From Holothuria scabra (lineage: Eukaryota; Echinodermata; Holothuroidea; Aspidochirotida; Holothuriidae), in assembly GCA_037179385.1 (NCBI GenBank), contig CM074195.1, positions 5,016,438-5,080,437 on the forward strand: a stretch of DNA of 64,000 nt, written 5' to 3'. Both the position numbers and the translations under genes were made by a program. The notes beneath the pieces are model-generated. The model worked only from the letters and a program-made list of their open reading frames with translations. It was not told where the DNA came from and did no database searches. Shown here in pieces: positions 13,501 through 25,335 of the stretch (the stretch's first letter is position 1; each line of letters begins with the position of its first letter).

Positions 13501-16500
13501 ATTTAGAGACGTAACAGTAAGTTTAGTAGTTGGTAGTTGATGCATTTCATTTGTCGGCTCTGTGAGCATTTCATGAATATCTGCACTAACCGGTTCAAAA
13601 TCCATTTTCAACTCTGGCGAAATTGTGCCAAGCATTGTCTTCGTTTCAACAGATGGTCCCTTTTCTTCCATTTCCTTCTCCATCTCCGAAAATGGTTTCA
13701 AAACCTGATCTGCTTTGTTGTCAATTTGCGTTGGAAACAATTCCAGAAGTGTATTTACGTTCTCCAATGCTTTGTTCAAGTAAGTGTTTGGCCCAGATAC
13801 ATTCAGCTCTCTTGCAATAATCATTGCAGCAGATAGTAGACGTTGGTGAAATGCATTCATAGGCATGTCTATATTTTCTGTTTTTCCCTCTGATAGCAAA
13901 AATTTAGTGAAATTATCTTTACAGAGAAAGTTACTCACGGTGAAGCATTCCTCTGGGAGCATCGGCGCTAGTGCTTTTTGTACTGAGGATGTATAATTTG
14001 ATTTGTCCCATGTCTCTTTTGATTCTTTGCTAGTTAATTTACTCACAGTTGACTTGTCAATTTCAATTTCTTTTCCAGTGCCATCTACCTCCACATCATA
14101 CGGTATTCCAACCTGCCTTTCTGTTGTCGAAATATTCTTGATATCATGAGAAACACTCAAATTTTCTTTCATTCTCTTCGACCACGGGTATTCGTCTCCT
14201 ATTTCCCCAGTTATATCACTTATATTGTCAAAGAGAGCGAATTCTGTGCTATATCCTGAATCAGGATCAAACCTAAGAAGTATTTCTGCCACTTTTTTCA
14301 AAGCGGTTAGCACTGCACTTTCCTTACGGCGTTTCTCAGGTTTTGTATAATAAACACCTTTGCTAAAGTTTAAGTGCTTAATTATATCGTTTGACCTAGA
14401 CTTTTCTACCATGGAAAACAAATCTTCCAATGGTCTGTCACTTGTCAGTGGCCCTTGGCGATCTGTTGTCGACTCAGTGGGCATCTCGATTAATTTTGTA
14501 TCCCTCTTCACAATTTTCGATGGCGTTCTTAGAAAAGACTGGTTCAGAAGATCTGCCGTTTTTCGATGTGCAATTGGTGACTGCAAGGTGTTTGAAGTTT
14601 GAAAAATATTTTTCACATTCCCAGAAAATTGATCGTGACCTTCGGAGTCTTCGGCAATCGAACTCAACTGGTATTCGTCGTCATCACATTCCATGCACAG
14701 GCCAAGTTTGGCAAACAGTTCTGCTGCTCCTTCAACAAATATGTGACTAATGAATGGGTTGTGGACGGTGCGTAAAGTTAGACAACTACTTTCCTGCCAC
14801 GAATTCACAGCATTCCATTTCCCGCTTGGGTTTGTTTTATTTTTCAAAGTGTGCAGATGTTGTACCAGAAGATGACCTACTGCAGAACCCAACTCTAGAA
14901 AATAAGTAGTTTTGAAGTTATTTGAGGATTTGTTATCATCTTGGGCCTGATATTCTTTGCCAGGAAATTCAACGGAGATATTCTTCCTCACTTTTACAAT
15001 GTTTTCTTTTCCAAACGTTTTTCCTTCTTCCGAAGAATTACTCTGGATATTTACATCTCCAAAATCCAACTGTTCACTAAAACTTAATAACAAAGACCGT
15101 TGAAAATTGGCCTCCCGTAGGAGGGAGTTAGCGTCTTTGATTGGTCTAATTATATCAAGATTTTCCTTGTAACTCCCGTTAAATTGTACTGTAAAGAAAT
15201 TCCTCTCCGTTTCATTCAATTTCAGACTCCAAAGTGTTTCTGCTTTCGTCAGAAGATCGCTTAACCCCTGTAACATAACAAGATTTGTTACTTGGAGGAA
15301 CATGTCGTCGGTGCTTACATTCTCTGTATCAGAGGACTTCATTTTTACAGACTGTCGACGTAACACGAGTTCTTTTAGAATTCTTAAAGGTTCGCCGACA
15401 GTAGTTGTGTTCATTCTTGGATCTTTTGCCAAGTTTTCCATTATCTTAGGAAAACTATCGGAAAACACATTTTTCCTGTGGTCGTGTAGAATATATTCTT
15501 CTCCTCGGCCCGTGAATCTAAAGGGATTTTTCCCTAACGTTGATTTCAAAAAATATCCAGGAATCCTTGAAGTAGTACCGTTTCTCGTACCACCAACGAC
15601 ATTCAAGGAATCCATGAATTCGTCAAACGCTTTCACATTTTGAGTTGTGACCCAATTTTTGTTAGTGTCTAAAGTTTTCGACACTTCGTGGACCATTCTT
15701 TGTAATAGTTTATTTGAAACGGGCCCACGTTTAGGGATGATCATCGCGTCAATATCAGACTCCAAAACAGGGCTCACCCTGCTAAAATTGTCCTTTTCGT
15801 CTGTGGTTTCGTCCTCGTTTAAATTCGAAACAGGTGAGTGTGAAATGTTTCCTCCGGTCATTTTTTCTCCCGTCTCTTCAAGTAGTTTAATAAGATACTT
15901 TAGCAGATGTCTAGGGACTATTTCATCTACCAATGTATCCATTATTGTCTTCATGATTTGCATCAGGTACACGTTAAGTCTTCTACTATTTCTGTTAGAG
16001 AATGTCTTCATATCTGATAAATTACTATCCAGCGTCATAAGATGAATCATGTCGCTTTGCGGGAAGTAATTTGAAGTCCTTGTCTTAATTATATTTCCAA
16101 AATTTGACAAAAATTCGTACCTGGCCTCAAACGTCAATAAAGAAATGAAAGTATTCAAAGCTTGTAAAAATATCAAGTCAGAAATCTCACTGTTTCTCTC
16201 CCATTTTTTGACAGTGTCAACAAAACTTTGCTTCACGAACGAATTTAAAAGTTGCTCACTCTCGGTTTTATTCAACGTTGGTATGAATGATGGAATGATA
16301 GGTATCTCGCCCCTGATTTCTTCAGAAAAATACTCATCAGTTGCATTTTCTAATATGGAGTCATTTAGTAACGATGTAACATTGATGTGATCTTTGACTG
16401 GCGTATTCGACTCAAATATGTTTACCTGTTTCATAACATATCTGTGTAAAATGTCTTCCTCAATTTTGATATTTGATTGTATTGTCGAAAATCGCTGTAC

Positions 16501-17160
16501 ATATTTAAAGAAATCGTTCACATTAGTTTCCATCGTGAAGCTGCTTTTGCTCAAGATTTCACTCCACCTTATCATCGTTTGAATTAATGCGCCCTTTCTG
16601 TGTTTGTTTGAATCTAAAAAGGTACGATCAAGGCAGTGTGAAAGTCTTAAGACTCTTTGAAGGTCAAAATCTGCGTAGTTCTGACCAGAACTTCTTGCGT
16701 CATGGAAAATGTAGGCGACTGTTTCCATAAGTTTGCTCCTATTCCCTTTTGAGTGGTCACAAAAATTTGTAACAAGTTTATCGGATTCATTACTTGACTC
16801 GACGAGTAACGTTTCAGTAGAGGAAACTTTCGCCAAGTAAGATTGGAGAGATTCATTTTTCTTTCTACTTGTCCGGCCTTCATTACTGTTGATGTGTACC
16901 TCAGTAGTCTTGGTAGGATGTGAATCATTTTTCATTTTGATTTTAAGATTCAACGGTTGAAGAACTTTGTTGTTATCAGACGGTTTGTGCAAGACTGGTC
17001 CACTATCGTTTCCAAGAATTTGGCTGTTTTCATTTGAGGCGTCAACAGATAAAAGTGAAACTAAAGGGGAACAGAAAGATCTGACATTTAATTCAAATGC
17101 ATGTACAAAAGGCAAACAAACGTGAACATTTCTTGAAAACTTACGATTGAGGTCATTCAT
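4554..17160 (-). CDS. Giant modular, sequon-rich Ser/Thr-rich extracellular-type protein (partial gene, ~12.5 kb exon)
   Basis: I do not recognise this protein. The frame is open for ~4,200 codons, which cannot be chance at this base composition. It closes in a canonical minus-strand donor, AAAG|GTAAGA (last exon base 4554, phase 1), so the C-terminus lies in unseen exons. The first ATG in frame is at 17160; a codon-long open stretch extends further upstream, and the true start or signal peptide may be in an upstream exon. Residues are numbered from that ATG. Residues ~1-1900 contain looser helical units. From ~1930 to ~3400 at least eight related ~65-residue helical modules (pattern YQxILSEI..QLN.T..AV.ILIS.L..ME.LLKD...MQEE) alternate with Ser/Thr/Pro linkers dense in N-x-S/T sequons. 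From ~3770 to ~4060 a different unit (NRxLLexLv.SNiSLxKxTELF.WL) occurs three times. Cysteines are very few. Inference: a secreted or membrane-tethered, heavily glycosylated, mucin-like or adhesion-type protein. No catalytic motif is seen. Confidence 0.85.
7845..10328 (-). repeat. In-frame tandem duplication, two 1,242-bp units inside the giant exon
   Basis: Anchors in the two units are offset by exactly 1,242 bp (for example TAACCCAAAGATGCC at 8021 and 9263, and TAAGAAACGGTAGGT at 9021 and 10263), which is 414 codons. Each unit carries two helical modules of alternating subtype (QLNGTAYDR and QLNQTxRNL) plus linkers. Between 8021-8480 and 9263-9720 only about 15-20 differences are visible, whereas the rest of the units is clearly more diverged. 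A third, more distant copy continues to about 11000. Confidence 0.9.
17061..17144 (-). other. Candidate 84-nt in-frame intron near the 5' end of the giant exon
   Basis: On the minus strand the sequence reads C|GTAAGT at 17145/17144 and, 84 nt later, a pyrimidine-rich tract ending CTTTAG|TTTCAC at 17061/17060. Both sites match splice consensus. The length is 28 codons with no stop, so retention and splicing both keep the frame. If spliced, the large exon runs 4554-17060 and is preceded by a short exon ending at 17145. No transcript evidence is available. Confidence 0.45.
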
Positions 17161-17220
17161 CCATAACCCAAACACTATAATTTCAACCTCGGCATTACTA
17201 ATGCGGCGCTCGATTGGCAA

Positions 17221-20200
17221 AGCGCTTTGATTGGCATCAATTTAAGTGCAGAGTAGGTGATATTTCACAGTATGCACATAGAGTATGTTCTGATTGCCTA
17301 TTAGAAACCGTTATTTTAGCCAGGATATGCTTGTTTAAGTACGATGGTGTTTGGATAAGAAGGATTTTTCTACTCGAAATCTGTGTGAGGGGCTAGAACC
17401 CTTCACTCTTAAGAGTGTTTCACGTGGCGTTATAATTGCTTAGCCACGCCAACTGCAGGGGAAATATCAACAGTCATGTAGCATATCGCATCACGTCGGC
17501 CGGTAGCTGCTTCTCAGCTAGCTACATAGTACTACTGCACTACAATTTTTCCCTGCTGTCAAGAATTGGACGGGACTTGAGACGTTAGTGAACGCATAGA
17601 TTAGCCAATAGATAGTCTGATTTGGTCAACCATAACGGGATTCCATCATCTTAGGCTTTCAAATTCTTTGCTTGTCTGTATCATGGATGATTGTACACTA
17701 AAATAACTCTACAAATTACCTCAGTTTCGCTTGATGAGAGGGTTTAGAAGAACTGCATGTAAACAATAAAATATAGATGAAAGGCCAACGCACCCAACTA
17801 ATGGCCGACTCCCTGAGTAGCTCGGATTCGTTTATACCGTGTGGTCACTCTCGTGCTTGGATCGACCTCGACGGGTTCTAGGAATGTAACTTAAAAGTTT
17901 GATCCGACAGTTGCAAAGCACCGATATTTAAAATTAAAATACGTCAGCATACTCTAACCTACCAGATGACAACTTAAAAGAACACCTCATTTTATTGGAT
18001 TTGAGCTAGAAACGAAATTAACAATCGCATTCTTCAAGAACTGCGAAGGTTTGCATGAAATATATATTTTAGGCCGATGCGCACTGTTTAACAAGAAATT
18101 TCCTTATATTGGCTAACGACATATGCGGTAATTCTTGAAGGAAGTGTGACATGTCAGCAAAAAGCACTGAATTTACTTGGTAGTTAAAAACAAGGTCTCC
18201 TAAGTAAGAGTTTGTTGGAATTATGTCAATATTTTTTACCGTTCTCAAGATATATCTTTTCAAAGTTCGAATTTTTTTGAAGCAACTTGTTGGTTATGCA
18301 AAAAGAATGATGTTGAGTGTTTGCAAAGTGTTGACATTTCTGTTGTTAAACCTTTATTAATTATCACTTAATTACTCTTCAGGTAGTGTATAGTTTGGTG
18401 ATTGATACTAATGACTTTCAATGTCACAATTTCAACTTTCAAAATAAACCCTCCAAGAAACACTAATGTTACAACTGCCCTTGAAATTAAGATTGCAAAA
18501 CAAAGGATAAAATTAGCCATAAACGATATGTCCTTCCCATGACGTCACTAGATTTGCATATTGAGCTCATATTTATGCATGATTAAGTGCAAATAAGAAA
18601 TAAACCTGTAAAATATCCAATTTTTAACCGATTTTGATGGAAACAGCGGCACTTTTCTTGGTTTTAACGCTTTTAACATCATATACCCAACTTTGTCATT
18701 TTGGTGTCACACTACCTTTAACCTAATTCCTAACCAGAACAAAGAATACAATCTATACAATACAATGGCGACAGCCAATTTAAAAGTTTCCTCGTTAAAC
18801 AGTGCGCAGCATCCCTATGTTTTTCTTCACTTTCTAAAACGGAGGGAGGTGACATTCGTTAAAGGAACCGCCCTCATTTAGCAACAACTCTATTAAGTTT
18901 GCTTTCATACTCGCCGTAGTATATGTTTGAGCTAAATCGGAGGAAATTATTTGTGCAATACATTTACGATTTTTGACTTATTTTCCTTACTTTGGCAATA
19001 GTATTATCGTCAATTGTGTCAGTCACCAGCACTGCCCAGGCTAGCTGTTCTATAGAAGAGGGCATCCTTTTGCTGCTTTATTTGAATAACTGGAAGTGTA
19101 CTTCAAGGCGAGAAAATGAAAAAGGAATTTTTACAGTCCAACTTCCATCTTCATAGAAGATTCTCGAGTCGAGATATGAAGAGTTGAAGTTTATTCACTT
19201 GAAACAAATTATTCCATTTCCCAATAATTTGTGAATGTCTTGTGCAACTCAAATCTCGTTCTTTGTTTTACTTTAAAATTAGAAATGTTTTATGACCTTG
19301 AACACTTTCCGTTTGTTTGCATTTCATGTTGCACAGAGAGGGCATCACTAATTATATCGCTCCAAAAGAGTAGAAGTGTTATCACACCTTGATGCAAGGC
19401 GCAGTAACTTTCAGAAAAACAAACAAATACAAAGATTGTTATTTGAGCAGTGCTTCAATGGCATCAGAAATTATTGCATAATGTTCCATTTTCTTTGGTT
19501 AATGAACTTTAATATTGTATATCCCGGCTCAAGAATATCCTATGAAGGTAGGTGTAGGACTGTCAGTATTCATTTTTCATGCTCTGTAATATATTTTTGA
19601 ATTATTTTACGTGAGGTACACGTGCAGTATACCTCATTTACCCATTCATAAATTTTAATGGCACGCTCAGATTTCTTTTTCTAACTCCTTCGGAAGTTCG
19701 TAATTTTGAACACGAAATTCCACTAAAAGTTCTCAATATCTCTTACATGTTAAGAAGTACATTAATACTGGATGACTGTCAGAAAGTATATTTTCGAGCA
19801 AGAGTAAAAGTAGGCGAAATAAAAAATACAACAGATAGGCAACGTGGCGCATGTGTCCCTTATGCCAAACTTTCCACAAGTAGGATGCAAGCATTCAATT
19901 AATCACACATCTAGCCTATGTTGAAAGCTGGCTTCAGAGGTTGGAAATGACAAAATGTCACTTTTCACGTTAATGCTCTTTGGTAATTTGTATGACATAT
20001 TCTTTTGACAACGCCCGCAAAAATTTCGATAGACTAGCGTCTACCCCTGGGAAAACGGCTAATTACCGAATGTTACACCAATACTACACCAATGTACTGA
20101 CAACCATTGATTTGCCTAGCAAAATTTTTCCTTCGACAGTTCATGGCCGGATTCAGGGTCCACTATTCTTTGCAGAGCAATTTCATTTTTGTAATGGAAT

Positions 20201-22057
20201 AAAAATTACTTCGAATGCTGCTAAATGTTGCACCATATTTCATCTGAGGGTACTTAAATATTAAAAATACTTCTCAAAGGTGAGGGGGCTATCCCTCCCT
20301 TTAGACCCCTCCCCAGGCCTACGATAAGACACTGTGCAATTGACACCCTCCAGTCAAAAATTCCGGCTTAGCCAGTTTTCGTAGTTACGCCCGCACAAAA
20401 TGGAAGTGGCTGTTATACCCGTTCCACAAAAATTTTCAAATCAAAACGTTTCTCATCATTGATCTGTGTTTATTTACCAACTTATTAAAAGTGTTTACAT
20501 TCAACTTGTAAGTCACGGAAAGAACCATTTTGTTATCGAACTCAACAGGGCAAGAGATTTCTTGATAAAAACATTTTTCCTAGCTGTCCTTACAGGCCGA
20601 CACTCATTATGCAATAGTCTTTAATGTTTGAAAAATACGATTTATAGCACGCCTGGAGAATTCTAGATCACTCACTCTCAAGACGGCGGAAACCCTTAAG
20701 ATAATCCATTCATCAGTATACATTAGACTGAATATAGTGCCTGAGATGACAGTCATTCACGTGCATGTTACAAATAATGCAATTTAATTCAAGAATCCAT
20801 AGAGGCACGAAATATTTGAGATACTACTATAGGTTCGAAAAGGAAGTCTTCAGCCCAGCTTTAAATTTTTAAGTATCCGTGACACTTCTGAGTGTGAGTG
20901 GGTGGGGGGGGGGTGGAGAATTCCAGAGTCAAGGGTCGCAATCAACCCTTCCCCTTCCGCAAATCCCTGTGCATAACCGAGCTCGACTGGCTGTAAGTCA
21001 GACGGAGTAACAAATAAAAATAGTTATCGTAATTGTTGTGGTCCCAAGTGTTACCTTTCGGAACTACAATGCGTCATTTTAATTTGCCAAAAATTTAATA
21101 ACTATTCCAGGGTTCCAAGGACCTTCGCGTCCTGGTTCCACCACATCAGGACCTCTGCTCTGGAACCCGGACTGCCACTGGAGGTTAGGCTGGTCACTGT
21201 ACCCCACGTTGCTGGGGAAGGGTGTTTAGCCCTCGGCAACGTCAGCAATTGACTTGCCCATGATTTCAGAGAAAAATCCTGCCTATGTGAGAGGGTAATT
21301 ACCCCCCCCCCCCACCCGCACACACACACGCACACACACCCACACATTCCCACATTTCGGTTTAAGTGTTCCAATTGAAATTCCTATTTTCTTAATTTGT
21401 TAACTTGATTTTATACAAAGCACACATAAAACACACGTTTGTTTAAGAGTAAATGCGTTAGTAAAGCCGATATTTGTTCACTCGATCGTTATATGTATAA
21501 AGCGTTCCGTCGGTCGAAAAACAAGCCTGTACAGCCATCCTGGCCTAATATAAAACAAGGTTCCGGCCTATTCACGCAGTCATGTATTCAGGAAAAGAGG
21601 AGACGTAAGGTTTGTTTGATTATTATCCTTGCGGAGTAGGTAAACCGGGCCCCCTTAACTTTTGTAAAGTTTGGGGAAAGGGAAGAGATATGCAAAATGG
21701 TGCTACTTTTGGTAATTTTTTGGTAATCTTTCTTTCGGTAATACATTTATACTCTCGAGATGGCTAACAGGGGCGTGTCTATTGCGCCCGCCTTGCTCGG
21801 CTACTACTTCATGTGCTGAAAGCTACCAGAACGTAAATTTTCATCAAGAGCAAAAAGGCACCAATTGGGTGCAAACAAGACCCGATCCATGAATATCAAA
21901 AGTCTTAAGTAGACTGCAGAAAGTGCATGATACAAAGAAGGTCGTAGTCCTTGGCTTGAAGATGTTCAATCGAATGTACGTGCTTCTAGGGTATACATCG
22001 AAAGGTCCCACTCGTGGATTCAACCGTGTGGCGGTCTGTCAAGACGTAGTTCCGTTA
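17221..22057. other. Intergenic region upstream of the giant gene
   Basis: About 4.8 kb of AT-rich sequence in which I find no supported gene. It should contain the promoter and any 5' exons of the minus-strand gene, but no signal-peptide exon could be recognised. G-rich and CA-rich simple repeats lie at about 20899-20915 and 21301-21350. A degenerate hAT-like terminus (GGCCGGATTCAGGG) sits near 20143. Confidence 0.4.
21301..21352. repeat. Poly-C and (CA)n simple repeat
   Basis: A run of C is followed by an interrupted CA dinucleotide tract (CACACACACACG, CACACACAC). An antisense reading frame across it gives only Val/Cys/Gly low complexity. Confidence 0.85.
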
Positions 22058-22065
22058 AGTTAGGC

Positions 22066-23817
22066 CAGTGGCGTAGCTAGGATTTTTTCCAGGGGGGGGG
22101 GGGGGCAAAGGTATAAAATTTCCCCAAAACTTTTCCCGGTCAATTTGTATGTTTTTCATATAAAATATGCAAACTTACAAGTATAACAACATTACCATGT
22201 CATTTTGTAATATAACCTGCATTTTAATCTTAAAGTATAACATAGAGCAATCGGAAATAACAAAGTATATTATTTTGATAAACAATATCTGGTTTATTTG
22301 TATGTACTAACGCAGTGGCTTATGCAGGATTTCTCTGAAGGGGGAGGGGCATGCAGTATGGTCTAAGGGGAGGGGTGTCCGGAAATTTTTTGACGTTTTC
22401 AAGGAGCCTACGTGCAAAATGGTGCAAGATATTCGACTTTGACAGGAACAGTGTTAAAAGTTGAATCGTGGTGGTTCATTAGGATAAAACTGAAACTTTT
22501 CTGTCTTAGCATGCATTTCTTTATGCCATTTATGCTACCTTACGAAGAAAAACTTGCCATTAAATTTGCACACTATTATGAGTCAAAATAAAAAAGCATT
22601 GATCGGTATTTGTGGTTTTTCTTGGCCACAAAATTATTTTGTCATAAAGATTATCTAAGCGGAGCGCCACCATTGGTTGGCGCGGAGCATAAAGAAAATT
22701 TCGAAAAATCAGACCCCTCAGATGGTCAAAATAGCGCATTTATGCTTGTAAAGGGAATCTAAACATGTAGTCTTTTTTATCGATGCCACCAGTGGGAAAC
22801 AGAGTCTACCTTTTTAAGTAAAAATTGGAACTTGACAGAATTTGCCTAGGCCTATTTGTAGGAATTAAAAAAAAATTGGCATCACTGAAAGACCTTGCAG
22901 GGAAATCCTTCCCCTTTGAAAATTTTTGAAAAATTGGGTGTCCTTATAAGCAATCTGGTGCAACATATGCTATCTTTTTAAGTAAAATCTGTGTTAATAA
23001 AGTTAGACTACGTACTAGAACAAAGAAAAAGTGGCATATGTGAGGGGGGGCATGGCCCAATGGTCTCCCCTTCTCACGCCACTAAGGAGGCCTAATAGTG
23101 GCTCGATTACACAGGATATCCTGTGAGAAAAGCAGTCTGTTAAGTGCAGAAGGCTACAAGGTACTCATTATCCATTTATTGTTACACTCAAAGTGAGCAG
23201 AAAGCTATTTTCCCGAACTAGCTTGTAAGCCTCTAAGGATTAGGCTAAGTAACAAAATCTAAGTATGCCAACGGATCCCGTTAATTCTAATTTCTAGATT
23301 AAATTTAAGTTTATCGTTGGCCATGGATTGTTTCAGCCCCATCCATCGTTATGTACACAGAGTAAAATCGTACAGCTACTGCTAGCTTTTAGAAGAACAT
23401 AACAACCGCGGGGTCTACGGTAGTGACTTGTCAGTTTTCACATCCTTTTACTGAATTCCCAAAGTATCACCTGAATAACAGCTTCCTGTGCACTGAAATG
23501 CACTGATCATAACCCCCGTGCGTATACAAACACAAGAGATCATTTAATCTGCTACGCGGCGAGGACATTTCTGTGGAACACGGATTGGGCCGGTTCATGC
23601 GACACTGACGAAATCTGAGTTAATTTGCTGCATGAAAATACGAATTATGTGTGAGAAATGTCTCGCAATTTCTTATTCTAACAAAAATTTTGAGAAATTT
23701 TTGTGAAATTTTTGTAATAATAATAAGATTCATCAAATTTCCCCATTTTCACCAAATTCCCCCAAAAATTTTTCGGGGGGGGCAAATTGCCCCCCCCCCC
23801 CAGTAGCTACGCCACTG
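22066..23817. mobile_element. Non-autonomous hAT element, 1,752 bp, perfect 8-bp target duplication
   Basis: The left end is CAGTGGCGTAGCTAGGA and the right end is TAGCTACGCCACTG, its inverse. Both are flanked by the identical 8-mer AGTTAGGC (22058-22065 and 23818-23825). Terminal CAGTGGC and an 8-bp duplication define hAT. No transposase frame is present. The interior includes G and C homopolymers next to the ends, a second hAT-like start (CAGTGGCTTATGCAGG at 22314) and the GGAGCGCCA core module at 22655-22690. Its left 650 bases match the inverted copy at 430-1127. Confidence 0.92.
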
Positions 23818-23970
23818 AGTTAGGCTAAGTTTCATTTTCACCATTGATCAAGGTATAGTGCCTGCCTGGTTAGTCCATTGAGAAAAGGATTTCATAATTA
23901 TAATCTCCTTAGTTTCCTCTTCGTGCAAACTGCTCAAACCTTACGCCCACCGCAGACTAGAGGTGGAAAG

Positions 23971-24147
23971 TGTGGTGTAATCACTTGAGAGTATGACGTC
24001 ACGGGGGGAGCGACATAAAATGCCATATGATATATGTTAGCGTTACTTGATGGTGTACGAACCAAACACGAAATAATCACTCAGAAGACAAAGAATATCT
24101 TTTATGTCTATCGTGTTCTTTATTTGCGAACTATGAATAATCACACA
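23971..24147 (+). repeat. 5' LTR, 177 bp
   Basis: It begins TGTGGTGTAATC and ends AATCACACA, giving TG...CA termini. It contains a GACGTCAC (CRE-like) motif near 23995 and a TATATG stretch that may serve as promoter. It is identical to the 3' LTR except for one G fewer in a G run. Confidence 0.95.
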
Positions 24148-24165
24148 TGGTGTCAGAAGTCGGGA
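24148..24165 (+). other. Primer binding site, tRNA-Leu-like
   Basis: TGGTGTCAGAAGTCGGGA follows the 5' LTR with no gap. The first 13 bases are complementary to the 3' end (ACTTCTGACACCA) known for animal tRNA-Leu(CAA); the match then breaks at one inserted or changed base. Confidence 0.65.
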
Positions 24166-24546
24166 CGCTTTCAAGTAAGAGAACAGATCGACGAAAATCC
24201 ACATTGGTAAGTCAGATCGACCCACATGGCTTGTTGTAGGATAGCCTCACAGTACTAACACGATAACAGTATAACGTGCTGGGCTAATGTGCAGAAAGGC
24301 ACGAAGTAACGTCAGTAACGTTAGAGGTTAAGGTGAAATGAACATTGCAGAACTGATTCATACAACGATAACCTCTGTGTAGGCTGTATTCGTGTGTACG
24401 GCCAGATGATATACCAGTCGGACATGAACTGTATGTCAATCGTGAAGGTTACATGAGAAAATCGTCTTGAGGACGCTTAGCCAGCGTAATTGGGAAACTT
24501 GGGCCCTACTTTTGAGCTGTGAGAGTAACGTTAGTGCTGTGTGAAT

Positions 24547-25335
24547 ATGGCCACCCAGTTTCAAATAACACCACCAGGTGCATTCAGCTTCAAAAGTGAA
24601 CATTGGGAGCAATGGATCAGGAGATTTGAACGATTTCGCTCAGCAAGTGGCCTTGCTGAAAAACCACAGGCAGTACAAATAGATATGCTTATTTATTGCC
24701 TAGGAGAACAGGCAGAGGAAATTTACAACAGCTTCACTTTCCCAGTCACACCAGCGGTGGTGGGAGAGGAATCAGCAGGACACTCCACTAGACCGACATA
24801 TGCAGATGTCAAAGCAAAGTTTGAGGGTCACTTTATCGCCCGTAGGAACGTAATCTACGAAAGAGCCAAATTCAACCAAAGAAGTCAAATCGAAGGGGAA
24901 ACGGTTGACGAGTTTATCACTAGCCTTTATAAACTGTCTGAACATTGCAATTATGGTGCCCTGAAGGACGAACTGATAAGGGACCGTCTGGTGGTTGGTC
25001 TCAGAGATACAAAGTTGCAGCAAAAGCTACAGCTAGACAGTGCTCTAACCCTCGAGAAAGCCAAGAGCACAGCGAGACTTCACGAACAGGTGAAGAGGGA
25101 ACAAGAGACTCTGTCAAGTGATCAACAAACCCATATTAATGCAGCTCGATCAAACCCAATACAAGGAAGGGACAATGTAATCAAACCAGCTAGGACTTGT
25201 GGCAGATGTGGAAAGATTGCAGCCCATAGGATATGTCCTGCAAAGGATACAACTTGTAATAGTTGCCATAAACGAGGACATTGGGCCAGGTGTTGTAAAA
25301 CAAAAGGTAAAACCTGGGGAAAGAAAGAAGCCTGA
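24547..25335 (+). CDS. gag: Retrotransposon Gag with two zinc knuckles
   Basis: The 262-residue frame starts at the ATG at 24547, in a good context (AATATGGCC), after a ~400-base leader. The N-terminal two-thirds is the helical Ty3-type capsid region, with a stretch around residues 120-170 (DEFITSLYKLSEHC, then RDRLVVGLRD) typical of gypsy/Mag Gag. The C-terminus carries a variant knuckle (CGRCGK...H..C) and a standard CX2CX4HX4C knuckle (CNSCHKRGHWARCC), followed by a basic tail. It forms the particle and binds RNA. It ends in TGA at 25333, and the protease frame resumes in the same phase directly after, so Gag-Pol may originally have been one frame or be made by readthrough. Confidence 0.92.
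   Translation: MATQFQITPPGAFSFKSEHWEQWIRRFERFRSASGLAEKPQAVQIDMLIYCLGEQAEEIYNSFTFPVTPAVVGEESAGHSTRPTYADVKAKFEGHFIARRNVIYERAKFNQRSQIEGETVDEFITSLYKLSEHCNYGALKDELIRDRLVVGLRDTKLQQKLQLDSALTLEKAKSTARLHEQVKREQETLSSDQQTHINAARSNPIQGRDNVIKPARTCGRCGKIAAHRICPAKDTTCNSCHKRGHWARCCKTKGKTWGKKEA

Noticed and set aside
17218..17220. TTG at the far 5' end of the giant frame as its start
   Set aside because: Nuclear animal genes start at ATG. The first in-frame ATG is at 17160, and the real start may be in an upstream exon.
22314..23095. Complete second hAT nested inside the 22066 element (CAGTGGCTTATGCAGG to CACGCCACTA)
   Set aside because: The flanking 8-mers do not match, so only the hAT-like start is noted.
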